In this document: piece by piece, positions 18,218 to 27,631 of the stretch
How the letters are laid out: every line of letters begins with the position of its first letter
How positions within the stretch are numbered: the first letter of the stretch is position 1
Made by a program: the position numbers and the translations under genes
Assembly: GCF_017874425.1 (NCBI RefSeq)
Contig: NZ_JAGGLL010000001.1
Location: 186,001-250,000 of the forward strand
From: Clostridium punense
GTDB lineage: Bacteria; Bacillota; Clostridia; Clostridiales; Clostridiaceae
Direction: 5' to 3'
DNA: 64,000 nucleotides
The notes under the pieces: generated by a model
Databases searched by the model: none
Told to the model about the DNA's origin: nothing
What the model saw: the letters and a program-made list of their open reading frames with translations, nothing else

Positions 18218-19402
18218 TTAATTTTCCCCCTTATTCATAAAATCATCATATAATGGTGACATATCTCTTAATCTTTGTACTATCGATGGTACAGTTTTTA
18301 ATACATAATCAACTTCTTCTTCTGTAGTTCCATCGCCTAAACTTAATCTTAAGGAACCATGAGCTATTTCATGAGGTAATCCTATGGATAAAAGAACATG
18401 AGATGGATCTAACGAACCTGATGTACAAGCACTTCCACTAGACGCACAGATTCCCATAGCATCTAACATTAAAAGTACTGATTCTCCTTCAATAAATCTG
18501 AAACAGACATTAACATTACCTGGAAGTCTTTTTTCTCCCTTTGGTCCATTTAATCTAGTATGAGGTATTTCTAATAATCCATTCATTAATTTATCTCTAA
18601 GATAAGTTAATGTTTTATTATGTTCTTCCATATTATCAACAGCAAGCTCTATAGCCTTTCCAAGTCCAACAATACCAGCTACGTTCTCTGTTCCAGCTCT
18701 TCTATTTTTTTCTTGTCCTCCGCCATGAACTAGGTTATGAATCTTTATTCCTTTTTTAATATAAAGAGCACCTACTCCTTTTGGTCCATAGAACTTGTGA
18801 GCTGCTAGTGAAAGTAAGTCTATATTCATTTCCTTAACATCCACTGGAATGTGTCCAACTGCTTGAACTGCATCTGTGTGGAAGAATATTTTTCTTTCTC
18901 TGCAAATTTCACCAATTTCTTTAACTGCTTGAATAGAACCGATTTCATTGTTTGCCATCATTATTGTAACTAAGATAGTGTTTTCCTTAATAGCATTTTT
19001 CAGGTCTTCTATTCTAATTACGCCTTCGTCATCTACATCTAAATAAGTTACTTCAAAGCCATGCTTTTCTAAGTATTCGCAAGCATGCAACACTGCATGA
19101 TGCTCTATTTTTGTTGTAATTATGTGATTTCCCTTATTTTGATGTGCAAAAGCAATTCCTTTTATTGCCCAGTTATCTGCTTCTGAACCACCACCAGTGA
19201 AATATATTTCATTAGGGTCAGCATTTATAGCTTTAGCAACTCTCATTCTTGCCTTATCTAAAGCTTTTTTTGTTTCCCTTGAAATGGAATATACAGAAGA
19301 TGGGTTACCATAAAACTCTGTGAAATAAGGTATCATTTCTTCTAAAACTTCTGGTTTTGTATAGGTTGTAGCTGCGTAATCCATATAAATAGGTTTATTC
19401 AT
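18218..19402 (-). CDS. iscS: Cysteine desulfurase IscS
   Basis: PLP enzyme (aminotransferase class V fold) converting cysteine to alanine and protein-bound persulfide for Fe-S clusters and tRNA thiolation. The PLP lysine is Lys203 in [10 protein letters not shown], and the catalytic cysteine is Cys326 in SSGSACTSG on the mobile loop. His101 in the EHHA motif is conserved. 394 residues, full length. The start overlaps the iscR end by eight bases, a sign of coupling. Confidence 0.96.
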   Translation of the reverse strand: MNKPIYMDYAATTYTKPEVLEEMIPYFTEFYGNPSSVYSISRETKKALDKARMRVAKAINADPNEIYFTGGGSEADNWAIKGIAFAHQNKGNHIITTKIEHHAVLHACEYLEKHGFEVTYLDVDDEGVIRIEDLKNAIKENTILVTIMMANNEIGSIQAVKEIGEICRERKIFFHTDAVQAVGHIPVDVKEMNIDLLSLAAHKFYGPKGVGALYIKKGIKIHNLVHGGGQEKNRRAGTENVAGIVGLGKAIELAVDNMEEHNKTLTYLRDKLMNGLLEIPHTRLNGPKGEKRLPGNVNVCFRFIEGESVLLMLDAMGICASSGSACTSGSLDPSHVLLSIGLPHEIAHGSLRLSLGDGTTEEEVDYVLKTVPSIVQRLRDMSPLYDDFMNKGEN

Positions 19403-19835
19403 TAAAATTCACTCCTTTTAACTTGGCGATGTTAAGATAATCGTCTACTATATCTTGTAAAGTAATAGCAGTGGTGACACTGTCTATACTTTCTTTAATC
19501 TTTTTCCAAACGGTTCTCGTGGCACAGCAATCTATATTATTGCAGGAACCTTCTTCTAAGCAATTTGAAATCTCAATAGGCCCTTCTAAAACCTCTAAAA
19601 CTTCATACACTGTAATTTCCTTCGGTTCTTTACCTAGTATGTATCCACCACTGGCACCTCTTATACTTTTTATAAGCCCGGATTTTCTAAGTGATGAAAA
19701 AAGCTGTTCTAGATAATACTCAGAGATATTTTGCCTCTCTGAAATACTTTTTATAGATATTGGATCCTTACCATAATTAATAGCTAAATCCACCATTGCC
19801 TTAACGCCATAACGTCCTTTAGTTGATAATTTCAT
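19395..19835 (-). CDS. iscR: Rrf2-family regulator IscR
   Basis: Winged-helix Rrf2 regulator, 146 residues. The three conserved cysteines for a [2Fe-2S] cluster are Cys92, Cys98 and Cys103 or Cys104 ([13 protein letters not shown]). The recognition region includes [16 protein letters not shown] near 50-65. It is first in the isc operon and probably autoregulates it in response to cluster supply. A near-consensus sigma-A promoter lies 60 bases upstream. The ribosome binding site (AAGGA) is modest. Confidence 0.93.
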   Translation of the reverse strand: MKLSTKGRYGVKAMVDLAINYGKDPISIKSISERQNISEYYLEQLFSSLRKSGLIKSIRGASGGYILGKEPKEITVYEVLEVLEGPIEISNCLEEGSCNNIDCCATRTVWKKIKESIDSVTTAITLQDIVDDYLNIAKLKGVNFNE

Positions 19836-20215
19836 TTATATCATTCCTTAAATTTCATTTATGGTTATTAATGTTGACTGTTTTACTATACTTTCATATT
19901 AGCAAATCAGAGTAAAGTTGTCAACAATTCTATTTTACTTTTTTATTATAAGGAAGTAAAGGGAAATTTATACTCCTATTTTTAAAACCTAATAACATAT
20001 TTAAGTGCAATAATTTTCAAAGTTCATATAGGTTGAAACAAAGCTCTTAACTTCACCAAAACAATTTTTCTTAGTTATGGAGATGATTTTTATAGAAGCT
20101 GACAAACCTAAATACCCCAAAATGTTGTTAAATTTTCTCAGTGATTATCTTTGTTGTGCCAATAGTTAGACTTATTAATATTATGTAATAGAAGAACTTT
20201 TAAGGAGGTTAAAAA
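19836..20215. other. Divergent intergenic region between iscR and a desulfurase-like gene
   Basis: Carries the iscR promoter on the left. The plus-strand gene at 20216 has a strong AAGGAGG site, and a probable -10 TAATATTAT lies near 20178. The rest is AT-rich DNA in which I see no gene. Confidence 0.5.
19896..19924 (-). promoter_or_regulatory. Sigma-A promoter of the isc operon
   Basis: Minus strand: TTGACA (19924-19919), 17-base spacer, TAATAT (19901-19896). It has the correct position and spacing for iscR transcription. An IscR site would be expected to overlap it, but I do not recognise one with certainty. Confidence 0.8.
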
Positions 20216-21565
20216 ATGAGCAGCTTTATAGATGACACCCAATATAGAGACTTAATCATGGGTTTAAATAATAAAGTTCATTTAACGGATGAAAAACTAA
20301 TCACTGGTATAAATTTTGACAATGCTGCTACCACTCCCCCTCTAAAGTGTGTAGTTGAAGATATAATAAAGTTTTGCCCTTGGTATTCCTCAATTCATAG
20401 AGGAGAAGGATATAAATCTCAATTATCCACTTCTCTCTATGAGGAAAGCAGAAAAATTATAGGACAGTTTGTAGGTTATGATGAAAATAATATGGAAGTA
20501 ATTTATGTAAAAAACACCACTGAAGCAATAAATAAACTAGCAAATATTTTATGCTGTGGTAAAAGAAGTAATTCCATTGTTTTGAGTACATCCATGGAGC
20601 ACCACTCAAATGATTTACCTTGGAGATATAACTATAGTTTAGATTATATAGAGGTAGATGATGAGGGAAGGCTTGACATAGAAGATCTTAAAAGCAAACT
20701 AGAAAGATATAACGGTTCAGTGGCTTTAGTTACCGTAACAGGAGCCTCCAATGTAACAGGTCATAAAAACCCCATATACCATATTGCAAAGCTGGCCCAT
20801 AGATATGGTGCAAAAATTCTAGTAGATGGTGCTCAGTTAGTTCCTCATGCTCACTTTGATATGAAACCCTTCTATAGTGAAGATCATATTGATTTTGTTG
20901 CCTTTTCTGGTCATAAGATGTATGCTCCTTTCGGTACAGGAGTTTTAATTGGTTCTAAGGAAGTGTTTAATCAATGTGGACCAGACTATGTAGGTGGAGG
21001 AACTATTTCTTTTGTATCCCATGATTTAGTGAAGTGGGCTGCCTCTCCAGACAGGCATGAAGCAGGTTCCCCTAATGTAATCGGCTCCGTAGCCTTAAGC
21101 TGTGCTGTAGAAAAACTAAGGGAACTTGGCATGGATAATATAGATAGACATGAACGAGCTTTAACCAAATATGCTACAGAGAACCTTATGAGAATTCCTT
21201 CTGTTATTCTGTATGGCGATTATATGAACTATAAAGATAAGGTGAGCATTATTCCCTTTAATATAGAAGGAATTCATCACGCCACTCTAGCTAAAATGTT
21301 ATCCTATGAATTCGGCATTGCTGTTCGAAGTGGATGTTTTTGTGCCCAACCCTATATGCAGAAGCTTCTTCATGCTACACCTGAAATGATAAAAGAAAAC
21401 ATCGATGCCCCAAAGGAAAAGATGCCTGGTACAGTAAGAATAAGCTTTGGTATGTATAACACCTTCTATGAAATTGATAGGTTTTTAAATGCTATTTATA
21501 AAATAGTAATGAATAAAACCTACTATTTAAATAAATATAATTATGTGGATTATAAATTAGTGTAG
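20216..21565 (+). CDS. SufS/CsdA-like aminotransferase class V protein
   Basis: PLP-dependent class V aminotransferase of 449 residues, most like group II cysteine desulfurases (SufS/CsdA). The PLP lysine is Lys234 in FSGHKMYAPFGTG, His130 lies in the MEHHSND motif, and Cys376 in GCFCAQPY occupies the place of the catalytic cysteine (CAQP). Length exceeds typical SufS by about 40 residues, partly from N- and C-terminal extensions. No sufBCDU genes adjoin, so the physiological partner is unknown; another cysteine or selenocysteine lyase role is possible. Divergent from the isc operon. Start follows AAGGAGG. Confidence 0.85.
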   Translation: MSSFIDDTQYRDLIMGLNNKVHLTDEKLITGINFDNAATTPPLKCVVEDIIKFCPWYSSIHRGEGYKSQLSTSLYEESRKIIGQFVGYDENNMEVIYVKNTTEAINKLANILCCGKRSNSIVLSTSMEHHSNDLPWRYNYSLDYIEVDDEGRLDIEDLKSKLERYNGSVALVTVTGASNVTGHKNPIYHIAKLAHRYGAKILVDGAQLVPHAHFDMKPFYSEDHIDFVAFSGHKMYAPFGTGVLIGSKEVFNQCGPDYVGGGTISFVSHDLVKWAASPDRHEAGSPNVIGSVALSCAVEKLRELGMDNIDRHERALTKYATENLMRIPSVILYGDYMNYKDKVSIIPFNIEGIHHATLAKMLSYEFGIAVRSGCFCAQPYMQKLLHATPEMIKENIDAPKEKMPGTVRISFGMYNTFYEIDRFLNAIYKIVMNKTYYLNKYNYVDYKLV

Positions 21566-21636
21566 TGTTAAAACTTAAAACTTTATAAGTACTTCATCTT
21601 TCCTTAAGAAAGTTATATAGGTTTGTTCCGTGTTAG

Positions 21637-21770
21637 TTTAACAACCTTTTGGAAGTTTCAAGTCTGCCCTCTTCTTTAAATGTCAGTTGCTCAACCTAGC
21701 TAATTGCTTAGGTGGCAGCTCAACTCTACTTCCAAAGTTGTTGAGCAAAAATATCTTTTTGATTATTTAA
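21637..21770 (-). repeat. Interspersed inverted-repeat element, family 2, copy 1
   Basis: 134 bp with TTTAACAACCTTTTGGAAG at one end and CTTCCAAAGTTGTT near the other as inverted repeats. It aligns without net length change to 43659-43792, including the conserved interior segments GTCAGTTGCTC and TCTTCTTT and the distal ATTATTTAA. It is situated between convergent genes, just outside the APC permease terminator. No open frame. Confidence 0.75.
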
Positions 21771-21776
21771 TAAAGT

Positions 21777-21803
21777 AAAAACCCGATGCAATAGCATCGG
21801 GTT
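21777..21803 (-). terminator. Terminator of the APC permease gene
   Basis: AACCCGATGC and GCATCGGGTT form a perfect GC-rich stem around AATA; on the minus strand TTTTTACTTT follows. A classic intrinsic terminator six bases after the stop. Confidence 0.92.
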
Positions 21804-21808
21804 GTAAA

Positions 21809-23203
21809 TTATAATTCTATTCCTGCAGATTCTCTTAACTTATCTACAGATTTATCCGCTTTATTCTTTTGCAGCATCATATAAACATAAACAGGAATTC
21901 CTACTAACATTAATATGAAACCATACATAACTGTTTCTGCTCCAGTTCCATAGATTGCATAGATAGAATATCCAAATCCAAGGATTGAGAAGAAGGAGTT
22001 CTTTAAGAAATTAGCTAAATTAAAGTTCTTATCTCCTTTAAATAACAATACTATTTCTGCTGCTGCACAGAAAGAATATGCTGGAAGGAAAGAAAGTGTA
22101 GCAAGTAATATCATAAAGTCGAAAGCTTTTTGTAATGTACTTACATAGTTAAGCACAAGTAATAGGTTCATACAAATACTTCCTATGATTAAAGCTGCTG
22201 TAGGAGTGCTGTATTTAGGGCTGATTTTCTTAAATACTTCTGGGAATAATCCATCCTCAGCTGCACCTACTGCACTTCTAGCAGTAGTTAAGAACCAGCC
22301 TGCTGTAGCTCCTAAAGTAGAAATTAGAGCACCAGCCGCAATGAACACTCCACCCCAAGTTCCGCCAGTAGCACTATTTATGATATCCGCAAGTGGTGCT
22401 TCTGACTTAGCAAGAGTAGCTTGATCCATAGCTCCCATAGCTACAAAGCTCATTAATATATAAATAGCTGATACTATTAAAATTCCATACACAGTACTTT
22501 TTTTGATATTTTTCTCTGGATTTTTAATTTCTCCTCCAGCTACTGTAGCACTTTCAAGTCCTACAAAGGCCCAAAGAGCTATTGCTATAGCAGAAGGTAA
22601 CGTATTCATTCCAGCTAATTCTTCGCTAGATACTGTGCTTAAATAGCTTGGGTCAAAGTTTATTGCTGCAATAACAATAAATACAACAAGAACTCCAACC
22701 TTTAATACAGTTGATATAACTCCAAACTTACCAACATATTTAACTCCATAAATGTTTATGGCAGTGAAAAGCCAAACTACTATAGTACAAACTAAAAATG
22801 CCATGCCAGGAGATTTAGCTGCTGGCACAAAGTATGTAAAATAACTCATAAATGCAGTTATAATTGCGCAATTTCCAACCCATGAACCAATCCAGAAAGA
22901 CCAAGCAATTAAAAACCCTGCAAAATCACCAAAAGCAGCTCTAGTATAAACAATAGGACCACCAGTTTTAGGCATTTTCGAACCAAGATTAGCAAAGCTA
23001 AGTGCAATTAATAAAGATCCTATAGCAGTTATTATCCAAGCTATCATAGATACCTTTGGATTTGTTACTCTTGCAAAACTTGCAGGTGACATAAAGATAC
23101 CAGAACCAATGATGTTTCCAACTACAATTGCTGTAGCCGCCCCAAGACCAAGTTCCCTTTTTAATTTTCCCTCATTATTTAAGGGTTCTAAATTTTTACT
23201 CAT
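21809..23203 (-). CDS. APC-family amino acid antiporter or permease
   Basis: Membrane transporter of the amino acid-polyamine-organocation superfamily, basic amino acid/polyamine antiporter type, 464 residues with about 12 membrane helices. The GNIIGSGIF substrate-site motif of TM1 is at 29-37, and GPIVYTRAAFGDFAGFL follows TM2; both are AdiC/ArcD-like. FVGLESATVAGGEIKNPEKNIKKS is the conserved TM6 and loop region. The substrate is unknown; an arginine/ornithine-type exchanger would fit the ornithine catabolism elsewhere in the window, but that is inference. Monocistronic with its own terminator; start after AAGGAGG. Confidence 0.88.
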   Translation of the reverse strand: MSKNLEPLNNEGKLKRELGLGAATAIVVGNIIGSGIFMSPASFARVTNPKVSMIAWIITAIGSLLIALSFANLGSKMPKTGGPIVYTRAAFGDFAGFLIAWSFWIGSWVGNCAIITAFMSYFTYFVPAAKSPGMAFLVCTIVVWLFTAINIYGVKYVGKFGVISTVLKVGVLVVFIVIAAINFDPSYLSTVSSEELAGMNTLPSAIAIALWAFVGLESATVAGGEIKNPEKNIKKSTVYGILIVSAIYILMSFVAMGAMDQATLAKSEAPLADIINSATGGTWGGVFIAAGALISTLGATAGWFLTTARSAVGAAEDGLFPEVFKKISPKYSTPTAALIIGSICMNLLLVLNYVSTLQKAFDFMILLATLSFLPAYSFCAAAEIVLLFKGDKNFNLANFLKNSFFSILGFGYSIYAIYGTGAETVMYGFILMLVGIPVYVYMMLQKNKADKSVDKLRESAGIEL

Positions 23204-23580
23204 TGTTTTCCTCCTTAGAATTTTCTAGCAAAACTTGTCCAACATTAATAAAAATTGTAACCGCTTATAACAAATTATACCCCTAATATTAAATTTGTTA
23301 ATACATTAACAATTCTAATACATAATGATGAAAGATTCAACATATTCTAACAATTATTTCGAAATTTTATAGATAAATTATTAGTATCTATAAAATTTAA
23401 AATAAAACAGATTATACGAGTGAATTTTTAAGGTTATTTTTGTAAAAAAAGGGAACTTACTGTCATCTATCAAAATTACTTATAAATTAATATTAATAAA
23501 GACATGGATAATAAACTAATACTCTAATTACCCATGTCTTTCATAATTTTATAAACTTTTTACTCATTCCCTATCATTTA
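23204..23580. other. Intergenic region upstream of the APC permease gene
   Basis: AT-rich 377 bp holding the terminator of the ABC operon at its right end. A GG-N9-GC motif at 23228-23243 looks like a sigma-54 site but has a spacing one base too short. I see no gene. Confidence 0.5.
23498..23541 (-). terminator. Terminator of the double ABC transporter operon
   Basis: AAAGACATGG (23498-23507) pairs exactly with CCATGTCTTT (23532-23541) about 40 bases after the last permease stop. The minus strand continues ATTAATATTAATTT. Confidence 0.6.
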
Positions 23581-26064
23581 CTAATCAATAGTTCTTATAT
23601 CTTCAATAATACTAGAGGTCATTATTCTCCTCATAGGTGGCAAGGAGGCTAAAATACAAATTATAATAGATAAAAAATAAGTTATAACAATTGTCCAAAT
23701 ATCTATGCTCCATACTAAAAAAGGAACTTTACTAAATATTTTTAGCCCTAAAGAATAAATTAGTAACCCTAGAGTAATTCCTATAGTGGCACTGACTATT
23801 CCGTAAGTTATAGCTTCTTTTATTATTATAGTTTTATATTCTCCTTGACTAAGTCCAGTCGCTCTAAGCATTGCTGCCTCTTTTTTATTTAATAGTATAT
23901 TCATGGTAACTGTATTTAAAATATTAATTATTCCAATAATCATTATAGTAAAAACAAAACTATAAAGTACTACTTTCACCCCTTTAGACACCTCTTGGAA
24001 TAATCTTGTCTCTTCTTCCAAGCTTACAAGTTCCCCGTCAGTTTGGTTTTCAGCTAACTCCTTTAATGCTCCCTCAAGTGTAGGTACATATTTATTGGTT
24101 TTATTAATTCTTATAGCCTGATACCCATTTAATTCTGTAATTTTCTTTAGGGTATCCTCATGAAAAATTAATACCGTAGGTACCAAGTTATCAAATACAG
24201 GGAAGTTTAGTCCTTTTAAAATAGCTTGTATCTCTATCTTTTCATCCTTATTAATAAAGTTATTGCTATCATCTTTGTAGGTATGGGTTATCTGTATTTC
24301 ATCATTGCAGTTTATTAAAACGTCCTCTTGAAAGTTGGAATTAGAAAACAACAATGCTTTATTACTATTTTTTAACTCTTCAAGATCTAAGGTTCCATCC
24401 TTTACATATTGAGCAAGTTCTTTTAGCTGCCTATCATTAAGTCCATATACTTCTGTTCCTACCCAATATAAGTTTTTACTCATAAGGTACTCACCCTTGC
24501 TGCCAGCTGCTATATACCCCTTAGCCCTTTCCTTATAGTTCTCACTTAATAAATCTCCTGAAGTAGTTAAATTGCCATTTACATACCTATAAGCTTCTAC
24601 CTTCTTAATGCCATCTAACTTTTCAATTTTTTCTACTGTCTCTTCACCAAAGCCTATATACTTAAATTTAAAATTTACTTTTAAAATATAATCTGAACCA
24701 ATGCTTTGAATTAAATTGGTTGGATCAAGATATTTTATTACCCCAATAGATATAATAAAAACCATAATACTTATAGCTAATGATGCTATAGTTGTAAAAA
24801 ATCTTTTCTTGTGCCTCTTAATATTTAAAAAGCTATAGCCTGTAGTAAAGTTAGTTTTATTTGTTAGCTGGTATTTTTCTCCTCTATTTTTTCTTCTTAT
24901 AGTTTTCATTTCTGTATAATTAATAGCAGATAATGGCGGAATTTTCCCTGCTGAAATCGCAGGCTTTAAAGAGGATAGCCCAACCGCTATCAAACACAAT
25001 AAAAATATAATTGCAATATTGATAATTGGTATAGATATAGCTCCGTCACTAATACTATTCTTAGTTAAAATATTTAATAAAGCTGTTCCTTGTGCACCTA
25101 AAAATATGCCTACTGGTATGCACAGTATTGAAAGTAATAATGTTTCTCCCATTATTAAAATTATTATGTGCTTTGGTTCTGCTCCAACTACTCTTAATAA
25201 TCCAAGTTCCTTTTGTCGTTCAACAATTATAATGCTATAAATATTATTAACTAGGGCAGCCGCTGCAATAAGTATAATTACAGTTAATGCTATCATTATT
25301 AAATTTCTTCCCTCTGCTTGTTTATAATACTTAATTAAACTCTGATTTGCTGATAGGGTTACTCCATTGGTAGAAGCAATTGAGAAAATGCCTTCTTGTG
25401 TAGGAATTTTATTTGTCTTAATGAAAGTGTCATATCGTTGAAACTCACTTGGCACTATACTTTCAATGTATTTTTCTGTTAAACAAGCAATCCCTGTATT
25501 TTGCGTTATAGAATTATATCTATCTTTTAAAATCCCAACCAGGGTTAATTCTACACTACTTCCAAGGTTGTGCTTTTCACCAGAAATTTCTATTATACTT
25601 TTTTCATAAGTAACCTTTATTTTATCTCCTAATTTTGCATCTGGATAAAACTTTTTTAAAATCCATCCTTCTAATGCCACTTCTCCATGTTCAGAAGGGT
25701 ATTTTCCTTCTTGTAGCTTTAAGAGAAGCATATTTTGAGCTTCTGGTGAAAAGGCAGAAATTTTTATTTTATATTTATTATCCTTACTAACTGCATATCC
25801 TAAATTAATACTTCTTCCCACTTCAGTAATTCTACTGTCACCACTTGTCCAACCTAAATATTTAAGTTCAAATCCTGAATTTGAGCCATGATAATCTCCG
25901 CCTGCTAGTTCTACAGCAGTTTTATAGGCTTTTTCCTTGTAGTTATTAAGAGAAATATTCATGGTTGTTAGTAAGAAAGCTGAGAGCATAATGCCTATGG
26001 CTATAAGTATTGTTCTTCTTTTATTTTTTAATAAGTTCTTAGGAATTAATGATAAGTATTTCAT
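23581..26064 (-). CDS. ABC transporter permease with two FtsX domains (second permease)
   Basis: Large membrane protein of 827 residues. One helix near 15-35 is followed by an extracytoplasmic domain to about 250; three helices (about 255-375) form the first FtsX domain. A basic linker, a further helix near 430-450 and a second external domain follow, then three C-terminal helices (about 705-820) of the second FtsX domain. This is the layout of type VII (MacB/Lol-like) systems that export or extract peptides and lipids rather than span the membrane by a channel. It follows its ATPase by one base. The substrate is unknown; peptide or antibiotic defence is a common role. Confidence 0.85.
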   Translation of the reverse strand: MKYLSLIPKNLLKNKRRTILIAIGIMLSAFLLTTMNISLNNYKEKAYKTAVELAGGDYHGSNSGFELKYLGWTSGDSRITEVGRSINLGYAVSKDNKYKIKISAFSPEAQNMLLLKLQEGKYPSEHGEVALEGWILKKFYPDAKLGDKIKVTYEKSIIEISGEKHNLGSSVELTLVGILKDRYNSITQNTGIACLTEKYIESIVPSEFQRYDTFIKTNKIPTQEGIFSIASTNGVTLSANQSLIKYYKQAEGRNLIMIALTVIILIAAAALVNNIYSIIIVERQKELGLLRVVGAEPKHIIILIMGETLLLSILCIPVGIFLGAQGTALLNILTKNSISDGAISIPIINIAIIFLLCLIAVGLSSLKPAISAGKIPPLSAINYTEMKTIRRKNRGEKYQLTNKTNFTTGYSFLNIKRHKKRFFTTIASLAISIMVFIISIGVIKYLDPTNLIQSIGSDYILKVNFKFKYIGFGEETVEKIEKLDGIKKVEAYRYVNGNLTTSGDLLSENYKERAKGYIAAGSKGEYLMSKNLYWVGTEVYGLNDRQLKELAQYVKDGTLDLEELKNSNKALLFSNSNFQEDVLINCNDEIQITHTYKDDSNNFINKDEKIEIQAILKGLNFPVFDNLVPTVLIFHEDTLKKITELNGYQAIRINKTNKYVPTLEGALKELAENQTDGELVSLEEETRLFQEVSKGVKVVLYSFVFTIMIIGIINILNTVTMNILLNKKEAAMLRATGLSQGEYKTIIIKEAITYGIVSATIGITLGLLIYSLGLKIFSKVPFLVWSIDIWTIVITYFLSIIICILASLPPMRRIMTSSIIEDIRTID

Positions 26065-26065
26065 A

Positions 26066-26746
26066 CTAATTTCTCCTCAAATCTGAAGTTATTGTGCCAT
26101 CTTCTATTGTTATAACCCTATCTGCATAGGTTGCCACCTCTGGATCATGGGTAATCATAACTAAAGTTTGATTAAACTGCTTAACTGAATTTCTTAAAAG
26201 TTCTAATACTTCTTTACTATTTTTCTTGTCCAAGTTTCCCGTTGGTTCATCTGCAAAAATTATTGCCGGTTTGTTAGCTAATGCCCTGGCAATGGCAGTT
26301 CTTTGTTGTTGACCTCCAGAAATTTCACTTGGTAGGTGCCTTCTTCTATCTTCAATATGAAGTACCTTCATCAAATCTTCTATATACTTTTCATCTATCT
26401 TTTCCTTGTCAAAAAAAAGTGGTAGTTTGATATTTTCTTCTATGGTAAGGGTTGGTACTAGGTTAAAAAACTGAAATATAAAACCTATATTTTTTCTTCG
26501 AAATTGAGCAAGCTTCTTTTCACTCATTTCTTTAATATCTTCTCCATTTATATACACCCTTCCAGCGGAAGGCTTATCGAACCCTGCCAATAAATGAAGT
26601 AAAGTACTTTTTCCTGACCCACTCGGGCCTATAATTACTGTTATTTCCCCTTTATATATTTCCAAATTAGTATCTTTAAGTGCTTCTACTTTGACTTCCC
26701 CTTCACCGTAAACCTTTTCTAAATAGGTAGTTTTTAGCACAACCAT
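26066..26746 (-). CDS. ABC transporter ATPase, MacB/LolD type (second)
   Basis: 226-residue ATPase of the LolD/MacB group. Walker A is GPSGSGKST near 40-48, the Q-loop is FQFFNLVP near 91-98, the signature is SGGQQQR near 144-150, and Walker B IIFADEP precedes the D-loop GNLDKKNS. It is closely related to the ATPase at 26791-27474, evidently by duplication. One base separates it from the permease downstream. Start follows GGGGGGG. Confidence 0.93.
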   Translation of the reverse strand: MVVLKTTYLEKVYGEGEVKVEALKDTNLEIYKGEITVIIGPSGSGKSTLLHLLAGFDKPSAGRVYINGEDIKEMSEKKLAQFRRKNIGFIFQFFNLVPTLTIEENIKLPLFFDKEKIDEKYIEDLMKVLHIEDRRRHLPSEISGGQQQRTAIARALANKPAIIFADEPTGNLDKKNSKEVLELLRNSVKQFNQTLVMITHDPEVATYADRVITIEDGTITSDLRRN

Positions 26747-26790
26747 AAAAGTCCCCCCCTTTTCACCCTAGCATTTTTAATAGTATTTGT

Positions 26791-27474
26791 TTACTCTTTA
26801 GTCCTCTTATCATCCACAATTATTCCATCAGCTATAGTTATAATTCTATCTGCACGAGCCGCAATATTAGGGTCATGAGTTATCATAACCAAGGTTTGAT
26901 TATATTTTTTTATGGACATAGTAAGTAGATCTAAAACCTCATTGCTATTTTTGCTATCTAAGTTTCCTGTGGGTTCGTCTGCAAATATTATGGAAGGCTT
27001 ATTAGCAAGTGCTCTTGCAATGGATGTTCTTTGCTGTTGTCCTCCTGAGATTTCTCCTGGTAAGTGAGTTTTTCTATTTTTAATATCTAAGGTTTCCATT
27101 ATTTCATTTATATAAGCTTCATCAACTTTTTTACCATCCATTAATAGTGGTAGTTTAATATTTTCCTCCACAGATAATATAGGAATTAGGTTGAAGAATT
27201 GAAATATAAATCCTATATTTCGTCTTCTAAATCTAGATAACTCTTTTTCCCCCATAGAATAAATATCTGTATCATTTATAAAAACTTGTCCAGCTGAAGG
27301 TTTATCAAGTCCTGCTAAAAGATGTAATAAGGTACTTTTTCCTGAACCACTAGGACCTACTATTGCTGTAAATTCTCCTTTTTCGATAGATATATCTGTT
27401 GGTTTAAGTGCCTTAACTTCCGTTTCCTTAATTCCATAGGTTTTTGTGAGACGTTTTGTTCTTAATAATTCCAT
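26791..27474 (-). CDS. ABC transporter ATPase, MacB/LolD type (first)
   Basis: 227 residues with Walker A GPSGSGKST, Q-loop FQFFNLIP, signature SGGQQQR and Walker B IIFADEP all intact. It differs from its neighbour mainly in the first 30 residues. It lies between the two permease genes, so the operon reads permease-ATPase-ATPase-permease; by adjacency this ATPase should serve the permease at 27632-30163. GGGGGG precedes the start. A 157-bp gap with two hairpins separates it from that permease. Confidence 0.93.
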   Translation of the reverse strand: MELLRTKRLTKTYGIKETEVKALKPTDISIEKGEFTAIVGPSGSGKSTLLHLLAGLDKPSAGQVFINDTDIYSMGEKELSRFRRRNIGFIFQFFNLIPILSVEENIKLPLLMDGKKVDEAYINEIMETLDIKNRKTHLPGEISGGQQQRTSIARALANKPSIIFADEPTGNLDSKNSNEVLDLLTMSIKKYNQTLVMITHDPNIAARADRIITIADGIIVDDKRTKE

Positions 27475-27529
27475 AAATATCCCCCCAATTATTTCTCCTT
27501 GAAGATTGTTTTGTTAAAAATATTTTATT

Positions 27530-27618
27530 GGCTTCAAAGATGAAGATTTGTTCTACTCATCTTTGAAGCCTAAAAATTTGTACTCATATTTAAACAAGAT
27601 ATTTATCTTGTTTTTTTT
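27530..27618 (-). terminator. Two hairpins between the first permease and its ATPase
   Basis: A perfect 14-bp stem GGCTTCAAAGATGA/TCATCTTTGAAGCC (27530-27570) and a smaller ACAAGAT/ATCTTGT stem with eight T on the plus-strand side (27592-27618). They may cause partial termination on the minus strand and so lower expression of the distal genes, or block antisense transcription. Confidence 0.5.
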
Positions 27619-27631
27619 GATAAACTTACTT

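Noticed and set aside
23228-23243. Sigma-54 promoter for the APC permease gene
   Set aside because: The minus strand reads TTGGACAAGTTTTGCT, with nine rather than ten bases between GG and GC, and it lacks the CACG part of the consensus. No enhancer repeats are nearby.
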